A stretch of DNA of 32,334 nucleotides from Bacillota bacterium (GTDB lineage: Bacteria > Bacillota_I > Bacilli_A > Acholeplasmatales > Acholeplasmataceae): contig JAHIRQ010000019.1 of assembly GCA_018818645.1 (NCBI GenBank), forward strand, positions 1 through 32,334, written 5' to 3'. The notes under the pieces are model-generated. The model did not search any database and was not told where the DNA came from. It was given only the letters and a program-made list of their open reading frames with translations. Of this stretch, positions 17,013 through 24,435 are shown piece by piece. Position 1 is the stretch's first letter, and the number at the start of each line of letters is the position of its first letter. A program made the position numbers and the translations under genes.

Positions 17013-17854
17013 TATTTATTCACTAAAACTGTTTTGCCATCGACAAAATCAATTTTACGCTCCTTATATAGATGTCCTAAAGCTCTTTTAAATGCTTTTT
17101 TACTCATACTAAAGATTAAATCAATATCTTCGGGTGATGAATTAGAATCGAGATCCATTTCACCTTTTCTAATGATATAGGAAAGGATGTTATTCGCATC
17201 CTCATAAATTGCAATTTCTTTTTGCGGAGCAAGAGATCCTGTGTATCCTTTTTCTGAGTGAAAAGTGACTTTAACACTAACCTCTTGTCCATATCGAATC
17301 GGCACTTTAATCATCGAGTGATGTACGAAAATCCAATGTCCATCTCTTGTTAAAAGATTGACACCTTCTCTACCTATCTTTTGAACTCTAGCAACAACTG
17401 CTTCTTTAAGATTCAGTTCTTGTTCCGGTTTAATTTTAACTTCTTCTTTCGATGATATTTTTGCAACCAATTTGCCTTTTACCTTGACGTTAATATATAA
17501 AATATCGCCAACTTGAGGCCATTCAGAATGGTCGAATGGTAGATCTTCATGAGATAATAATAGTTCTTTAGCAATGCCCATGTCTAAGAATACTCCTAGG
17601 GATTCATGAATATCACTGACTGTAACAAATCCTGGATTTGACACAGTTATATAAGGCATTTTTAATGTTGCTGCAAGTCTTCCTTTATTATCGAAATAAA
17701 GAAATGCATCCACTTCTTGACCTGGTTTTAAATCTTGATGTAAGCTTTCATTATTATGCAAAAAGACTTGATCCTCTTCAGAATCAAGCATATATCCGAT
17801 ATCTGTTTTTCTGTTAACAATCAAACGATTGATTTCACCAATCTTTAAGTCCAT
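17012..17854 (-). CDS. cvfB: CvfB/YitL family S1-domain RNA-binding protein
   Basis: A 280-residue RNA-binding protein of the CvfB (YitL) family, with three consecutive S1-like folds (about 1-65, 68-135 and 145-212) and a C-terminal winged helix (about 225-280, with SPEDIDLIFSMSKKAFKRAL and a closing FVDGKTVLV). The family affects virulence gene expression in Staphylococcus aureus; the molecular role elsewhere is poorly known. The ATG follows AAAGGTG at 7 nt. Own promoter upstream; first gene of a probable cvfB-(110 aa)-proS operon. Confidence 0.9.
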   Translation of the reverse strand: MDLKIGEINRLIVNRKTDIGYMLDSEEDQVFLHNNESLHQDLKPGQEVDAFLYFDNKGRLAATLKMPYITVSNPGFVTVSDIHESLGVFLDMGIAKELLLSHEDLPFDHSEWPQVGDILYINVKVKGKLVAKISSKEEVKIKPEQELNLKEAVVARVQKIGREGVNLLTRDGHWIFVHHSMIKVPIRYGQEVSVKVTFHSEKGYTGSLAPQKEIAIYEDANNILSYIIRKGEMDLDSNSSPEDIDLIFSMSKKAFKRALGHLYKERKIDFVDGKTVLVNK

Positions 17855-17869
17855 AGTATCACCTTTAAT

Positions 17870-17900
17870 ATTTTATCACAAAATAGAAAAAACATGTAAA
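17870..17900 (-). promoter_or_regulatory. Promoter of the cvfB-proS operon
   Basis: On the minus strand: TTTACA (17895-17900), a 19-nt spacer, then TGATAAAAT with the -10 TAAAAT at 17870-17875. It overlaps nothing coding and lies just after the fic terminator. Confidence 0.55.
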
Positions 17901-17903
17901 AAT

Positions 17904-17927
17904 AAAAAAAAGAGTGCATTCGCACTC
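17904..17927 (-). terminator. Intrinsic terminator of fic
   Basis: GAGTGC / GCACTC stem (17912-17917 and 17922-17927) with a 4-nt loop, followed on the minus strand by eight U. The fic stop codon is inside the stem. Confidence 0.93.
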
Positions 17928-18654
17928 ATAAATCTAATTCTTTTAAGACTTCTTCATAGCGTTTGATTAAAAGTCCTTTAAAAAAGCTAACTAGAGGTTT
18001 TAAATCTTTTTCTTGTTTAAAGGCTTCAAGATGTTCGATATATGCTTCACGTTGTTCCAACGGAATTGAAATGGGTAAGTAATTCTCAACCATTAAGTAA
18101 TAATTTAAGGCAAGCTTTGCAAGTCGACCGTTTGCATCAACAAATGGATGTATTTTAGCAATACTTGCATGTGCATAAGTTGCTTTTTCTAAAGGTGTTC
18201 CTTCAAAATGTTCAAGATTTCTAAAGAATTTAGACATTCTATCGTAAACCTTAACGTAATCAGGGGGTTGATGTTCTGCTCCAAAGATATTGATATTTAC
18301 ATTTCTGTAAACGCCACCTTGAAATATTCCTTCAACCAATATTTCATGCATGTCCTTCATTTTTTCTTCTGTAAATGGCTTTTTTTCTTTCGCTTCTTTT
18401 TTAATAAATTCAAATGCTTTTAGATGATTTAATATTTCTTTTTGTTCTCTTTCGCTATACTCGAGTAGAGCTTTCGCTTGGCTGAGTCGTTTTACGTCCT
18501 CATAAGGAATTCTATTTTGTCCTACCATACCAACAGCATCATATGTGTAGACTAAGGCAAACTTCTTTTCGACCTCTTCTATTTGTTTTGGGTCTGCTTC
18601 CTTAACTACGTTAGCTAGATGCTGGCACTCTACCTCTAATAGATCTTTCTCCAT
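17926..18654 (-). CDS. Fic domain protein (probable AMP-transferase)
   Basis: A 242-residue Fic-fold protein; most such enzymes transfer AMP from ATP to a hydroxyl on a target protein. The core motif is HPFVDANGRLAK (169-180): the catalytic His, phosphate-binding Asn-Gly-Arg and acidic D173 are present, with Ala for the usual Gly174 and Lys for the final Arg. The flap that docks targets is around 113-136 (GGVYRNVNINIFGAEHQPP). The N-terminal region that in self-inhibited Fic proteins reads S/TxxxE-G/N appears here as YDAVGMVGQNRIPYED (38-53), without the inhibitory Glu. No antitoxin gene lies beside it. Monocistronic with promoter and terminator. Its target cannot be told. Confidence 0.88.
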   Translation of the reverse strand: MEKDLLEVECQHLANVVKEADPKQIEEVEKKFALVYTYDAVGMVGQNRIPYEDVKRLSQAKALLEYSEREQKEILNHLKAFEFIKKEAKEKKPFTEEKMKDMHEILVEGIFQGGVYRNVNINIFGAEHQPPDYVKVYDRMSKFFRNLEHFEGTPLEKATYAHASIAKIHPFVDANGRLAKLALNYYLMVENYLPISIPLEQREAYIEHLEAFKQEKDLKPLVSFFKGLLIKRYEEVLKELDL

Positions 18655-18681
18655 ATTATCAACGCTCCCATCTTTAAGGAT

Positions 18682-18711
18682 ATTATATCATAAAAACGCT
18701 ATCAGAGACAA
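18682..18711 (-). promoter_or_regulatory. Promoter of fic
   Basis: On the minus strand: TTGTCT (18706-18711), an 18-nt spacer, then TGATATAAT with TATAAT at 18682-18687. The ATG follows at about 28 bases, with GGGAG 10 nt before it. Confidence 0.72.
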
Positions 18712-18716
18712 GAGAT

Positions 18717-18747
18717 AAAAGAAAAACACGATTTAATATAATCGTGT
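18717..18747 (-). terminator. Intrinsic terminator downstream of csp
   Basis: A perfect 8-bp stem ACACGATT / AATCGTGT (18726-18733 and 18740-18747), loop of 6, followed on the minus strand by TTTTCTTTTA. It overlaps the fic -35 region by proximity only. Confidence 0.82.
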
Positions 18748-18785
18748 CAAACTTATGTCTGAATCTATATCCAAACAAATAGAAG

Positions 18786-18805
18786 GGGGACCCTTGCGAG
18801 TCCCC
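18786..18805 (-). terminator. GC-rich hairpin directly after csp
   Basis: GGGGAC / GTCCCC stem with an 8-nt loop, 15 bases past the csp stop. The following minus-strand sequence (CTTCTATTTG) is a poor U tract, so this may be a 3'-end stabiliser or weak first terminator ahead of the better one at 18717-18747. Confidence 0.6.
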
Positions 18806-18819
18806 ATACCTTTTGGAAA

Positions 18820-19017
18820 TTAAACTTTAACTACGTTAGCCGCTTGTTGTCCGCGGTCGCCGTTTTTAACATCAAATTCTACTTGGTCGCCTTCTGCTAA
18901 TGTTTTGTAACCTTCAGTTTGAATTGCACTAAAGTGTACAAAAATGTCCTTACCTTCAGCTGATGAGATAAATCCATATCCCTTGTCAGCGTCAAACCAT
19001 TTTACTACGCCTTTCAT
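18820..19017 (-). CDS. csp: Cold-shock protein, CspA family
   Basis: A 65-residue single cold-shock domain that binds single-stranded RNA/DNA and opens RNA structure. RNP1 is KGYGFISS (13-20) and RNP2 is DIFVHFSAI (25-33); the N-terminus [17 protein letters not shown] and closing QAANVVKV are standard. The ATG follows AAAGGAG. The 5' leader is only about 40 bases, too short for the long cold-responsive leader of E. coli cspA, so the gene may be expressed at all temperatures. Confidence 0.97.
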   Translation of the reverse strand: MKGVVKWFDADKGYGFISSAEGKDIFVHFSAIQTEGYKTLAEGDQVEFDVKNGDRGQQAANVVKV

Positions 19018-19063
19018 TACGATACTCCTTTAATATTTACTTGACAACTTAATGCCTATTTAC

Positions 19064-19092
19064 ATTATACACAACCGAAACTTAAATTACAA
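19064..19092 (-). promoter_or_regulatory. Promoter of csp
   Basis: On the minus strand: TTGTAA (19087-19092), an exact 17-nt spacer, TATAAT (19064-19069). The predicted start is near 19057. Confidence 0.8.
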
Positions 19093-19116
19093 GGAATTAC
19101 GACAATAAAGTTTTAA

Positions 19117-20898
19117 TTACACAAATTGACTTTGATAAAGTTCGTTGTAGAAGCCCTTTTGTTCTAATAACTTACTATGTGTGCCTTGTTCTATGATATT
19201 TCCATCCTTTACAACAAGAATTAAATCGGCATTTTGAATGGTAGATAAACGATGTGCGATGACGAAAGTTGTTTTATTCTCCATAAGTGCAAGCATTGCT
19301 TTTTGAATCTGAACTTCTGTATGGGTGTCCACATTGGATGTAGCTTCATCAAGAATTAGCATTTTTGTTTTGGATAAAATTGCTCTTGCTATAACTAAAA
19401 GTTGCTTTTGTCCCTTAGAGATATTAATACCTTCATCGGTCAAGATTGTATCATAACCATTCGGTAAATGTGAAATAAAGGAATGAATTCTAGCCTTTTT
19501 AGCAGCTTCTTCAACCTCAATCCGACTGACATCTCCATTGCCATAGGATATATTCTCAAAGACAGTTCCATGGAAGATCCATGTATCCTGTAAAACCATA
19601 GAGAATGCACTTCTGAGACTTTTTCGAGTTAAGCTTCTTGTGGGTTTACCATCAATCATGATGTCTCCTTCTTGGACATCATAAAAGCGCATCAATAAAT
19701 TAACCAAAGTCGTTTTTCCACCACCTGTTGGACCAACAATCGCAATCACGCTACCCTTCGGAACTTTAAATGATACATTGGTTAGTACTGGTGTATTTTC
19801 CACATAATTAAATGATACATCCTTGAATTCAACGTCACCTTTAATATCATAGTAATCTAACGCATTTTCAATATCCTTAGGTTCATCCGGTTGATCTAGA
19901 ACATTAAATACACGTTCTGATGCAGCGAGTGCACTTTGGATATCAGCAATAATATTACTCATTTGATTAATAGGTCCTGAAAATCGTCTAGAATATAAGG
20001 TAAAGCTTGCAAGCTTCCCGATATCAATGGAGCCAAAGAAATATAGAATACCTCCAAATACACCAACTAGTGCAACTGATAAGTTTGAAACAAAGTTTAC
20101 GGATGGTCCTACTGCTGTTGAGTAGTATCCTGCTTCGTAGGATGCAGTTGCTGCTGCATCATTGATTTCATCAAATTTTTCTAAAATAGAATCTTCTTGA
20201 ACATAGGATTGAATGGTTCGTTGCCCTGTAATCATTTCTTCAGCAAATCCATTTAATTCACCAAGTTTTTGATTTCTAATCCGATATTTCTTTTTGACAA
20301 TCCTAGAAAGTACTCTTGTGATTATGATCGATATGGGTATTGTGAGTGTAAACACTAAAACAAGGATTGGAGACATAACCAACATCATCACAAATGAGAT
20401 TACAACGGTAATAATTGATGTGAATATTGAGATTACATCATTTGCTAATGAAGTATTAATCGTATCAATGTCATAGCTCATCTTTGAGATGATATCTCCT
20501 GTTTGATTCTTATCAAAATAAGAAATGGATACCTTGTTTAGCTTTGCAAATAAATCTTTTCTCATCTTATAAACAACACTTTGAGAAATCTTTGTCATAG
20601 CAACTGCTAATAAATAACTTAAGAGTGAGCTGAATAGATAAAAGAAAATCATAAGACCTGCAAAAAAGAATACAAGCTCGAAATCAACTCCGCCTTCCAT
20701 TGCTGAAATGGTTCTACCTGTTAAATAAGGTCCAACGAGTGATAAAGCATTTGCAATAATTGTTAAGAAGATAGCTAACGCTAGTTTTCCTTTATAAAAG
20801 TATAGATAACTCCATAGTCTTTTTAAAACATATTTAGTATTTCTAGCCTTGTCAGAGCCATCATTTCTACCTCTGCCTTGTTTACCTGCATACATCAT
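19117..20898 (-). CDS. ABC exporter half-transporter, catalytic-Glu subunit
   Basis: A 593-residue half-transporter: six membrane segments (about 35-330) fused to an ATPase domain. Walker A is GPTGGGKTT, the Q-loop lies in FSMVLQDTWIF, Walker B ends LILDEATSNVD with the catalytic Glu, and the H-loop is VIAHRLST. The signature motif is altered to NISKGQKQL instead of LSGGQ. It pairs with the next gene, whose signature is normal but whose Walker B Glu and H-loop His are replaced, the layout of asymmetric heterodimeric exporters such as LmrCD or TM287/288. Start ATGATG overlaps the partner's stop by 4 bases. Substrate unknown; multidrug or lipid export are the usual guesses. Confidence 0.94.
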   Translation of the reverse strand: MMYAGKQGRGRNDGSDKARNTKYVLKRLWSYLYFYKGKLALAIFLTIIANALSLVGPYLTGRTISAMEGGVDFELVFFFAGLMIFFYLFSSLLSYLLAVAMTKISQSVVYKMRKDLFAKLNKVSISYFDKNQTGDIISKMSYDIDTINTSLANDVISIFTSIITVVISFVMMLVMSPILVLVFTLTIPISIIITRVLSRIVKKKYRIRNQKLGELNGFAEEMITGQRTIQSYVQEDSILEKFDEINDAAATASYEAGYYSTAVGPSVNFVSNLSVALVGVFGGILYFFGSIDIGKLASFTLYSRRFSGPINQMSNIIADIQSALAASERVFNVLDQPDEPKDIENALDYYDIKGDVEFKDVSFNYVENTPVLTNVSFKVPKGSVIAIVGPTGGGKTTLVNLLMRFYDVQEGDIMIDGKPTRSLTRKSLRSAFSMVLQDTWIFHGTVFENISYGNGDVSRIEVEEAAKKARIHSFISHLPNGYDTILTDEGINISKGQKQLLVIARAILSKTKMLILDEATSNVDTHTEVQIQKAMLALMENKTTFVIAHRLSTIQNADLILVVKDGNIIEQGTHSKLLEQKGFYNELYQSQFV

Positions 20899-22631
20899 TT
20901 TTGCTCACCCCCTAATTGGTAGTAAGCAATTTCTTGATACATCTCTGATGATTTCATCAAATCCTGATGTGTGCCGGAATCTAGGATCTCACCATCTTCA
21001 ATCAATAGAATTAAATCGGAATCCTTTAAACTACTAATGCGCTGTGCAATGATAATCATTGTTGTATCCTTAAGTTCATTTTTTAAGGACTTACGCATAT
21101 TCATGTCTGTTTTATAATCAAGTGCAGATGAGGCATCATCTAAGACCATAATATCTGGTTTACCAGCTACTGCTCTTGCTATTAAAACTCTTTGTTTTTG
21201 CCCTCCAGATAAATTCATACCTTTTTGAGCCATTTGATAATTCATGTCATTTGCTTTCTCATAAATGAATTCAGCTTGAGCAACTCTGGTTGCTGTTTCG
21301 ATATCATCATCAGTGATTGCATTTCGATTGAACTGAATATTTCCAAAAATAGAATCAGCAAATATTAAGTCGTTTTGAAAAACAACACCAATTCGTCTTC
21401 TTAAATCATTTTGGGATATATCTTTTATGTTTTTGCCAAAGAATTCGATGGACCCTGAATCCACATCATAAAATCTCATCAGTAAATTGATGATAGTTGT
21501 CTTCCCTGAGCCAGTTGCTCCAATAATTCCTAAGGTTTGTCCAAGATACAATTTAAAACTAATATTTTTTAGGTTACTTTCCTTTTGATTGTAGGAAAAA
21601 TAAACATTCTTGAATTCAATAATTGGTTTAGCTGGATCCTTTTCTATAAGCTCAGTTCCATCTTTCATATCAATTGGCATATCCAAAACTTCATCGATTC
21701 TTTCACCTGAAGCTGTTGCTCTTGACGCAAGAACAAAGACACGCGTGATGCTCATCATTGCGTTCAAGATAATCGTAAAGTAGGTTACAAAGGCCATAAT
21801 CTTCCCGATTTCAGTTTGACCTTCAGCGATTCTATACGCACCTGCAACTAGAACTAAAACAAGCCCTATATTCATCACAGTATTCATCATCGGATTAATC
21901 TTTGCCATAGTGATATTGGCTTTCAATTCAGCGTTAACTGTATTTTGATTTGCATCATCAAATGCATTCATTTCATGGTCACTCATGGATAAAGCACGGA
22001 CAACTCTAGCTCCTGAAATGTATTCTCTTAATTTTCTAACCAATAGATCAACATAACCCTGGCTCTTTTTATACAATGGGATCCCTTTTCTTGAGGTGAA
22101 GTATACAATTACAGTGATGAAGGGAAGTATTGCGACCATAATGAGTGTGAGTAAAGGATCTAATAAGAGTGACATCAAGACACCACCGATTAGAAGTACT
22201 GGTGCACGAACACCTAAGCGTTGCATGGATGCTGTTGCATTATACATATTATAGGTATCTGTAGTCATTCTTGAGATTAATGAAGGTCTAGTCAGCTGAT
22301 CGACTTGATTTGCAGAAAGTCTTTCTATCTTAGAAAATAGGTCATGTCGTAGACCTTTTACCGATAAAGCTGCTATCATTTCTGCTTTTCTATTTGCAGC
22401 AACATTTAAATATAAACCTAAAAAGGCGATTAAGACCATCAATCCCCCAAGTAAATATAAGCTATTTAAATTTGATGTGGAATCCGCTTGAAGTTTAGGG
22501 ATTTCAGTATCGATCATATAAGCAATTAGCCAAGGCAAAAATAAATCAGCAAGTGCTCCAACCGACTTAAACGTCAGTGATATGGTAAGCATTCGCCAAT
22601 ATGGTTTGACTAATCTTAAGATCATCTTCAT
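20895..22631 (-). CDS. ABC exporter half-transporter, degenerate-site subunit
   Basis: A 578-residue partner of the gene at 19117-20898, translated first. Six membrane segments (about 10-315) precede the ATPase domain with Walker A GATGSGKTT, Q-loop VVFQNDLIF, a canonical signature NLSGGQKQR, Walker B IMVLDDASSALD (Asp where the catalytic Glu should be) and IIAQRISS (Gln where the H-loop His should be). The heterodimer thus has one competent and one degenerate ATP site. The ATG follows AGAGGA at about 10 nt. Extended -10 promoter upstream. Confidence 0.94.
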   Translation of the reverse strand: MKMILRLVKPYWRMLTISLTFKSVGALADLFLPWLIAYMIDTEIPKLQADSTSNLNSLYLLGGLMVLIAFLGLYLNVAANRKAEMIAALSVKGLRHDLFSKIERLSANQVDQLTRPSLISRMTTDTYNMYNATASMQRLGVRAPVLLIGGVLMSLLLDPLLTLIMVAILPFITVIVYFTSRKGIPLYKKSQGYVDLLVRKLREYISGARVVRALSMSDHEMNAFDDANQNTVNAELKANITMAKINPMMNTVMNIGLVLVLVAGAYRIAEGQTEIGKIMAFVTYFTIILNAMMSITRVFVLASRATASGERIDEVLDMPIDMKDGTELIEKDPAKPIIEFKNVYFSYNQKESNLKNISFKLYLGQTLGIIGATGSGKTTIINLLMRFYDVDSGSIEFFGKNIKDISQNDLRRRIGVVFQNDLIFADSIFGNIQFNRNAITDDDIETATRVAQAEFIYEKANDMNYQMAQKGMNLSGGQKQRVLIARAVAGKPDIMVLDDASSALDYKTDMNMRKSLKNELKDTTMIIIAQRISSLKDSDLILLIEDGEILDSGTHQDLMKSSEMYQEIAYYQLGGEQK

Positions 22632-22655
22632 AAAAACACATCCTCTACATAGAAA

Positions 22656-22664
22656 AATATATCA
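22656..22664 (-). promoter_or_regulatory. Extended -10 promoter of the ABC exporter pair
   Basis: The minus strand reads TGATATATT, 25 bases before the ATG. The -35 is poor (TTTCAT at 17 nt). Confidence 0.5.
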
Positions 22665-22713
22665 TAGAACGCTATGGAATGAAACATTTCTCTACAAATA
22701 TTTGTATTTCGTA

Positions 22714-22736
22714 CAAAAAGCCCATAGGGCTCTTTG
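22714..22736 (-). terminator. Intrinsic terminator of the endonuclease operon
   Basis: On the minus strand a 10-position stem CAAAGAGCCC / GGGCTTTTTG (one G-U) with a 3-nt loop, 11 bases past the stop of the 132-residue gene. The U run lies within the 3' arm. Confidence 0.6.
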
Positions 22737-22746
22737 TTTTTATTCA

Positions 22747-23145
22747 TTAAACTTCGAAATTGGTTATGACTTGATATCCACTATCAAATCGAATATTAAA
22801 GTTTGCTACCGTGACCTGATCTTCTTGGTCTACATTTATATAGTGACATCCCCTTAAGATAGCATTCGCATTGAATCTATCATCTTTGGTAATATCTTCA
22901 AGTCTCATGATGCAAATGGTGCCCGTATCGGTTCCAACATCACCAAATAATCCATCACCTTCTGCTGTTCTTGTAATGAATAGTGTAACTCCATCTATAA
23001 CTAACTTTTGAAATTGGTTCATATCCTTATAAAACAAATCCCAAAGTGTAGTGATGAACTGATCACCTTCCTTAGTCTTTTTGATCATCATTGCAGGATC
23101 TCCGATAAAGTAAGTCCCTGCAGATAATTTATATGAATTAGACAT
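22747..23145 (-). CDS. Small soluble protein, unknown function, coupled to endonuclease I
   Basis: A 132-residue acidic protein I cannot place with confidence. Visible landmarks: an N-terminal AGTYFIGDPAMMI, a central TAEGDGLFGDVGTDTGTICI, and a C-terminal beta-rich part. No signal peptide or membrane segment. The GDP...GDG.FGD...DTG pattern recalls small uncharacterised beta-sheet proteins found in many bacteria. The ATG lies 8 bases inside the end of the endonuclease gene, with AGAGAGG upstream, so the two are translationally coupled. Confidence 0.7.
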   Translation of the reverse strand: MSNSYKLSAGTYFIGDPAMMIKKTKEGDQFITTLWDLFYKDMNQFQKLVIDGVTLFITRTAEGDGLFGDVGTDTGTICIMRLEDITKDDRFNANAILRGCHYINVDQEDQVTVANFNIRFDSGYQVITNFEV

Positions 23146-24124
23146 TCAATATTCCTCTCTTTCTAGAGATTAAATCTAAAATAATAGTTTGATTCATAAC
23201 AGATAATGGATTATTTTCTGTAATCTCTGAAATTGTTTTTCCTTCCCAAATCAAATGAACATATTCAGGTTTATCAATAAATGGATTTCTATTGCCCTGT
23301 GCTTCATAGATATGTTGATTTCTACTACGTTCAAAATCATCGACTGGGTCTTCCTTATGCCATTCAAGTAGAACTGTTAGCTTACCCATTTTCGCACCAG
23401 CCATCGTGTAATGATTGGATTCATCTTCAAGTCCATCATCGGTTAGAACTAAAAAGTCATACATAACTGCCATATAGAAGATGATTCTGGCAACATCACC
23501 CTTATGATCATCTCCTGGATAATATCCCCCATCATCAGTGAGTTGATTTTCTCCAGATGCATCTGAATAAAAGCGATCACTTCGACTTGAATTTACACTA
23601 GGGGTAATCGCTCTTAGATTGTGTAGGTCTGATGCTTGATTTCGATTGGATTCTGTTACTCTATCCATACCTAATCTTGAATTTGGCCAAATGTGTTCAC
23701 GATGCCAGGATGTAGAATCCCATACCGCATTTACTAGTAGACCATTATAGACATTGTAGACCTTAGTAGAATCTGTTAAGCTTTGATCAGCTATTTCTAA
23801 GTATGTTTTCGCTTCAGCATAGGAAGTTGGAGTAAAACCTGTGTTTAAAATCGCGTTCAATTCGTCTTTAAGGTCATCTCCAATTAGATTATTAGCATCA
23901 TAATAGTAATCTGATACCACAACAAGTGTATAATAATAGAATCCATCCACATTTTGGTTCGCACTATAAACTGGTGGATTTTCATCTGGAAGCATGTAGG
24001 TTGCATAATAATAACCTGCAGCAACTACAATCAGTGCAAGTAGGATTGATATAAGCTTATTTTTTGGTGTTTTCTTTGATATAACTGTTCTTTTTTTATA
24101 TGGTCTTTTACTTTTATTTGCCAT
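23138..24124 (-). CDS. Membrane-anchored endonuclease I (EndA/NucM family)
   Basis: A 328-residue His-Me finger nuclease. A basic N-terminus (1-23) and one membrane segment (about 24-44) suggest an anchored enzyme with its catalytic domain outside. Motifs of the Endonuclease_1 family: WHREHIWPNS (140-149), SDLHNLRAITPSVN (165-178), DDHKGDVARIIFYMAVMY (205-222), WHKEDPVDDFERSRN (255-269) and QGNRNPFID (276-284). In wall-less bacteria such surface nucleases are thought to release nucleotides for uptake; here that is inference. The ATG follows GAGGTAG. Own extended -10 promoter. Confidence 0.93.
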   Translation of the reverse strand: MANKSKRPYKKRTVISKKTPKNKLISILLALIVVAAGYYYATYMLPDENPPVYSANQNVDGFYYYTLVVVSDYYYDANNLIGDDLKDELNAILNTGFTPTSYAEAKTYLEIADQSLTDSTKVYNVYNGLLVNAVWDSTSWHREHIWPNSRLGMDRVTESNRNQASDLHNLRAITPSVNSSRSDRFYSDASGENQLTDDGGYYPGDDHKGDVARIIFYMAVMYDFLVLTDDGLEDESNHYTMAGAKMGKLTVLLEWHKEDPVDDFERSRNQHIYEAQGNRNPFIDKPEYVHLIWEGKTISEITENNPLSVMNQTIILDLISRKRGILNV

Positions 24125-24155
24125 AGTATCTACCTCATCAATAAATTATAAATTT

Positions 24156-24164
24156 ATTATAACA
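24156..24164 (-). promoter_or_regulatory. Extended -10 promoter of the endonuclease operon
   Basis: The minus strand reads TGTTATAAT, 32 bases before the ATG. A TTGGTT at 16 nt is a weak -35. Confidence 0.7.
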
Positions 24165-24255
24165 TATCCGTACTTCAAACCAACTTCAGTCAATCTAAAT
24201 TATCGATATCTATCTTTTTAGATCAACAATAGTGATCACAATTTAAAGATATGAA

Positions 24256-24284
24256 TTGACAATCGATTCATTTTACGATAAAAT
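24256..24284 (+). promoter_or_regulatory. Promoter of tRNA-Thr
   Basis: A perfect TTGACA (24256-24261), 17-nt spacer, TAAAAT (24279-24284). The predicted start is about 30 bases before the tRNA. Confidence 0.88.
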
Positions 24285-24320
24285 CGTTTATGCATGAATA
24301 ATCAAGAAAAATGAAACCAC

Positions 24321-24394
24321 GCCCCCATAGTTTAGTGGTAAAACGCAGCAATGGTAATGCTGAAATACAAGTTCGATTCTCGTTGGGGGCACCA
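24321..24394 (+). tRNA. tRNA-Thr (anticodon GGT)
   Basis: A full cloverleaf of 74 bases with encoded CCA. The acceptor GCCCCCA / TGGGGGC is perfect; the D stem is GTTT / AAAC; the anticodon stem CAGCA / TGCTG holds the loop ATGGTAA, anticodon GGT. The T arm (ACAAG TTCGATT CTCGT) has one A-C mismatch. G1-C72 and C2-G71 plus G35-U36 agree with known threonine identity elements. Single gene with its own promoter and terminator. Confidence 0.93.
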
Positions 24395-24406
24395 GTATAT
24401 AAATGA

Positions 24407-24435
24407 AAGCGACTCTTAATCTGAGTCGCTTTTTT
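24407..24435. terminator. Terminator shared by tRNA-Thr and the M50 protease gene
   Basis: A perfect 9-bp stem AAGCGACTC / GAGTCGCTT (24407-24415 and 24423-24431) with a 7-nt loop. Rightward it ends in six T; leftward it is followed by TTTCATTTATA, a poorer tract. The stop codon of the leftward gene sits in the loop. Confidence 0.88.

Noticed and set aside
20294-21037. Short plus-strand open frames within the ABC exporter genes
   Set aside because: Antisense to conserved ATPase and membrane domains; no ribosome sites.
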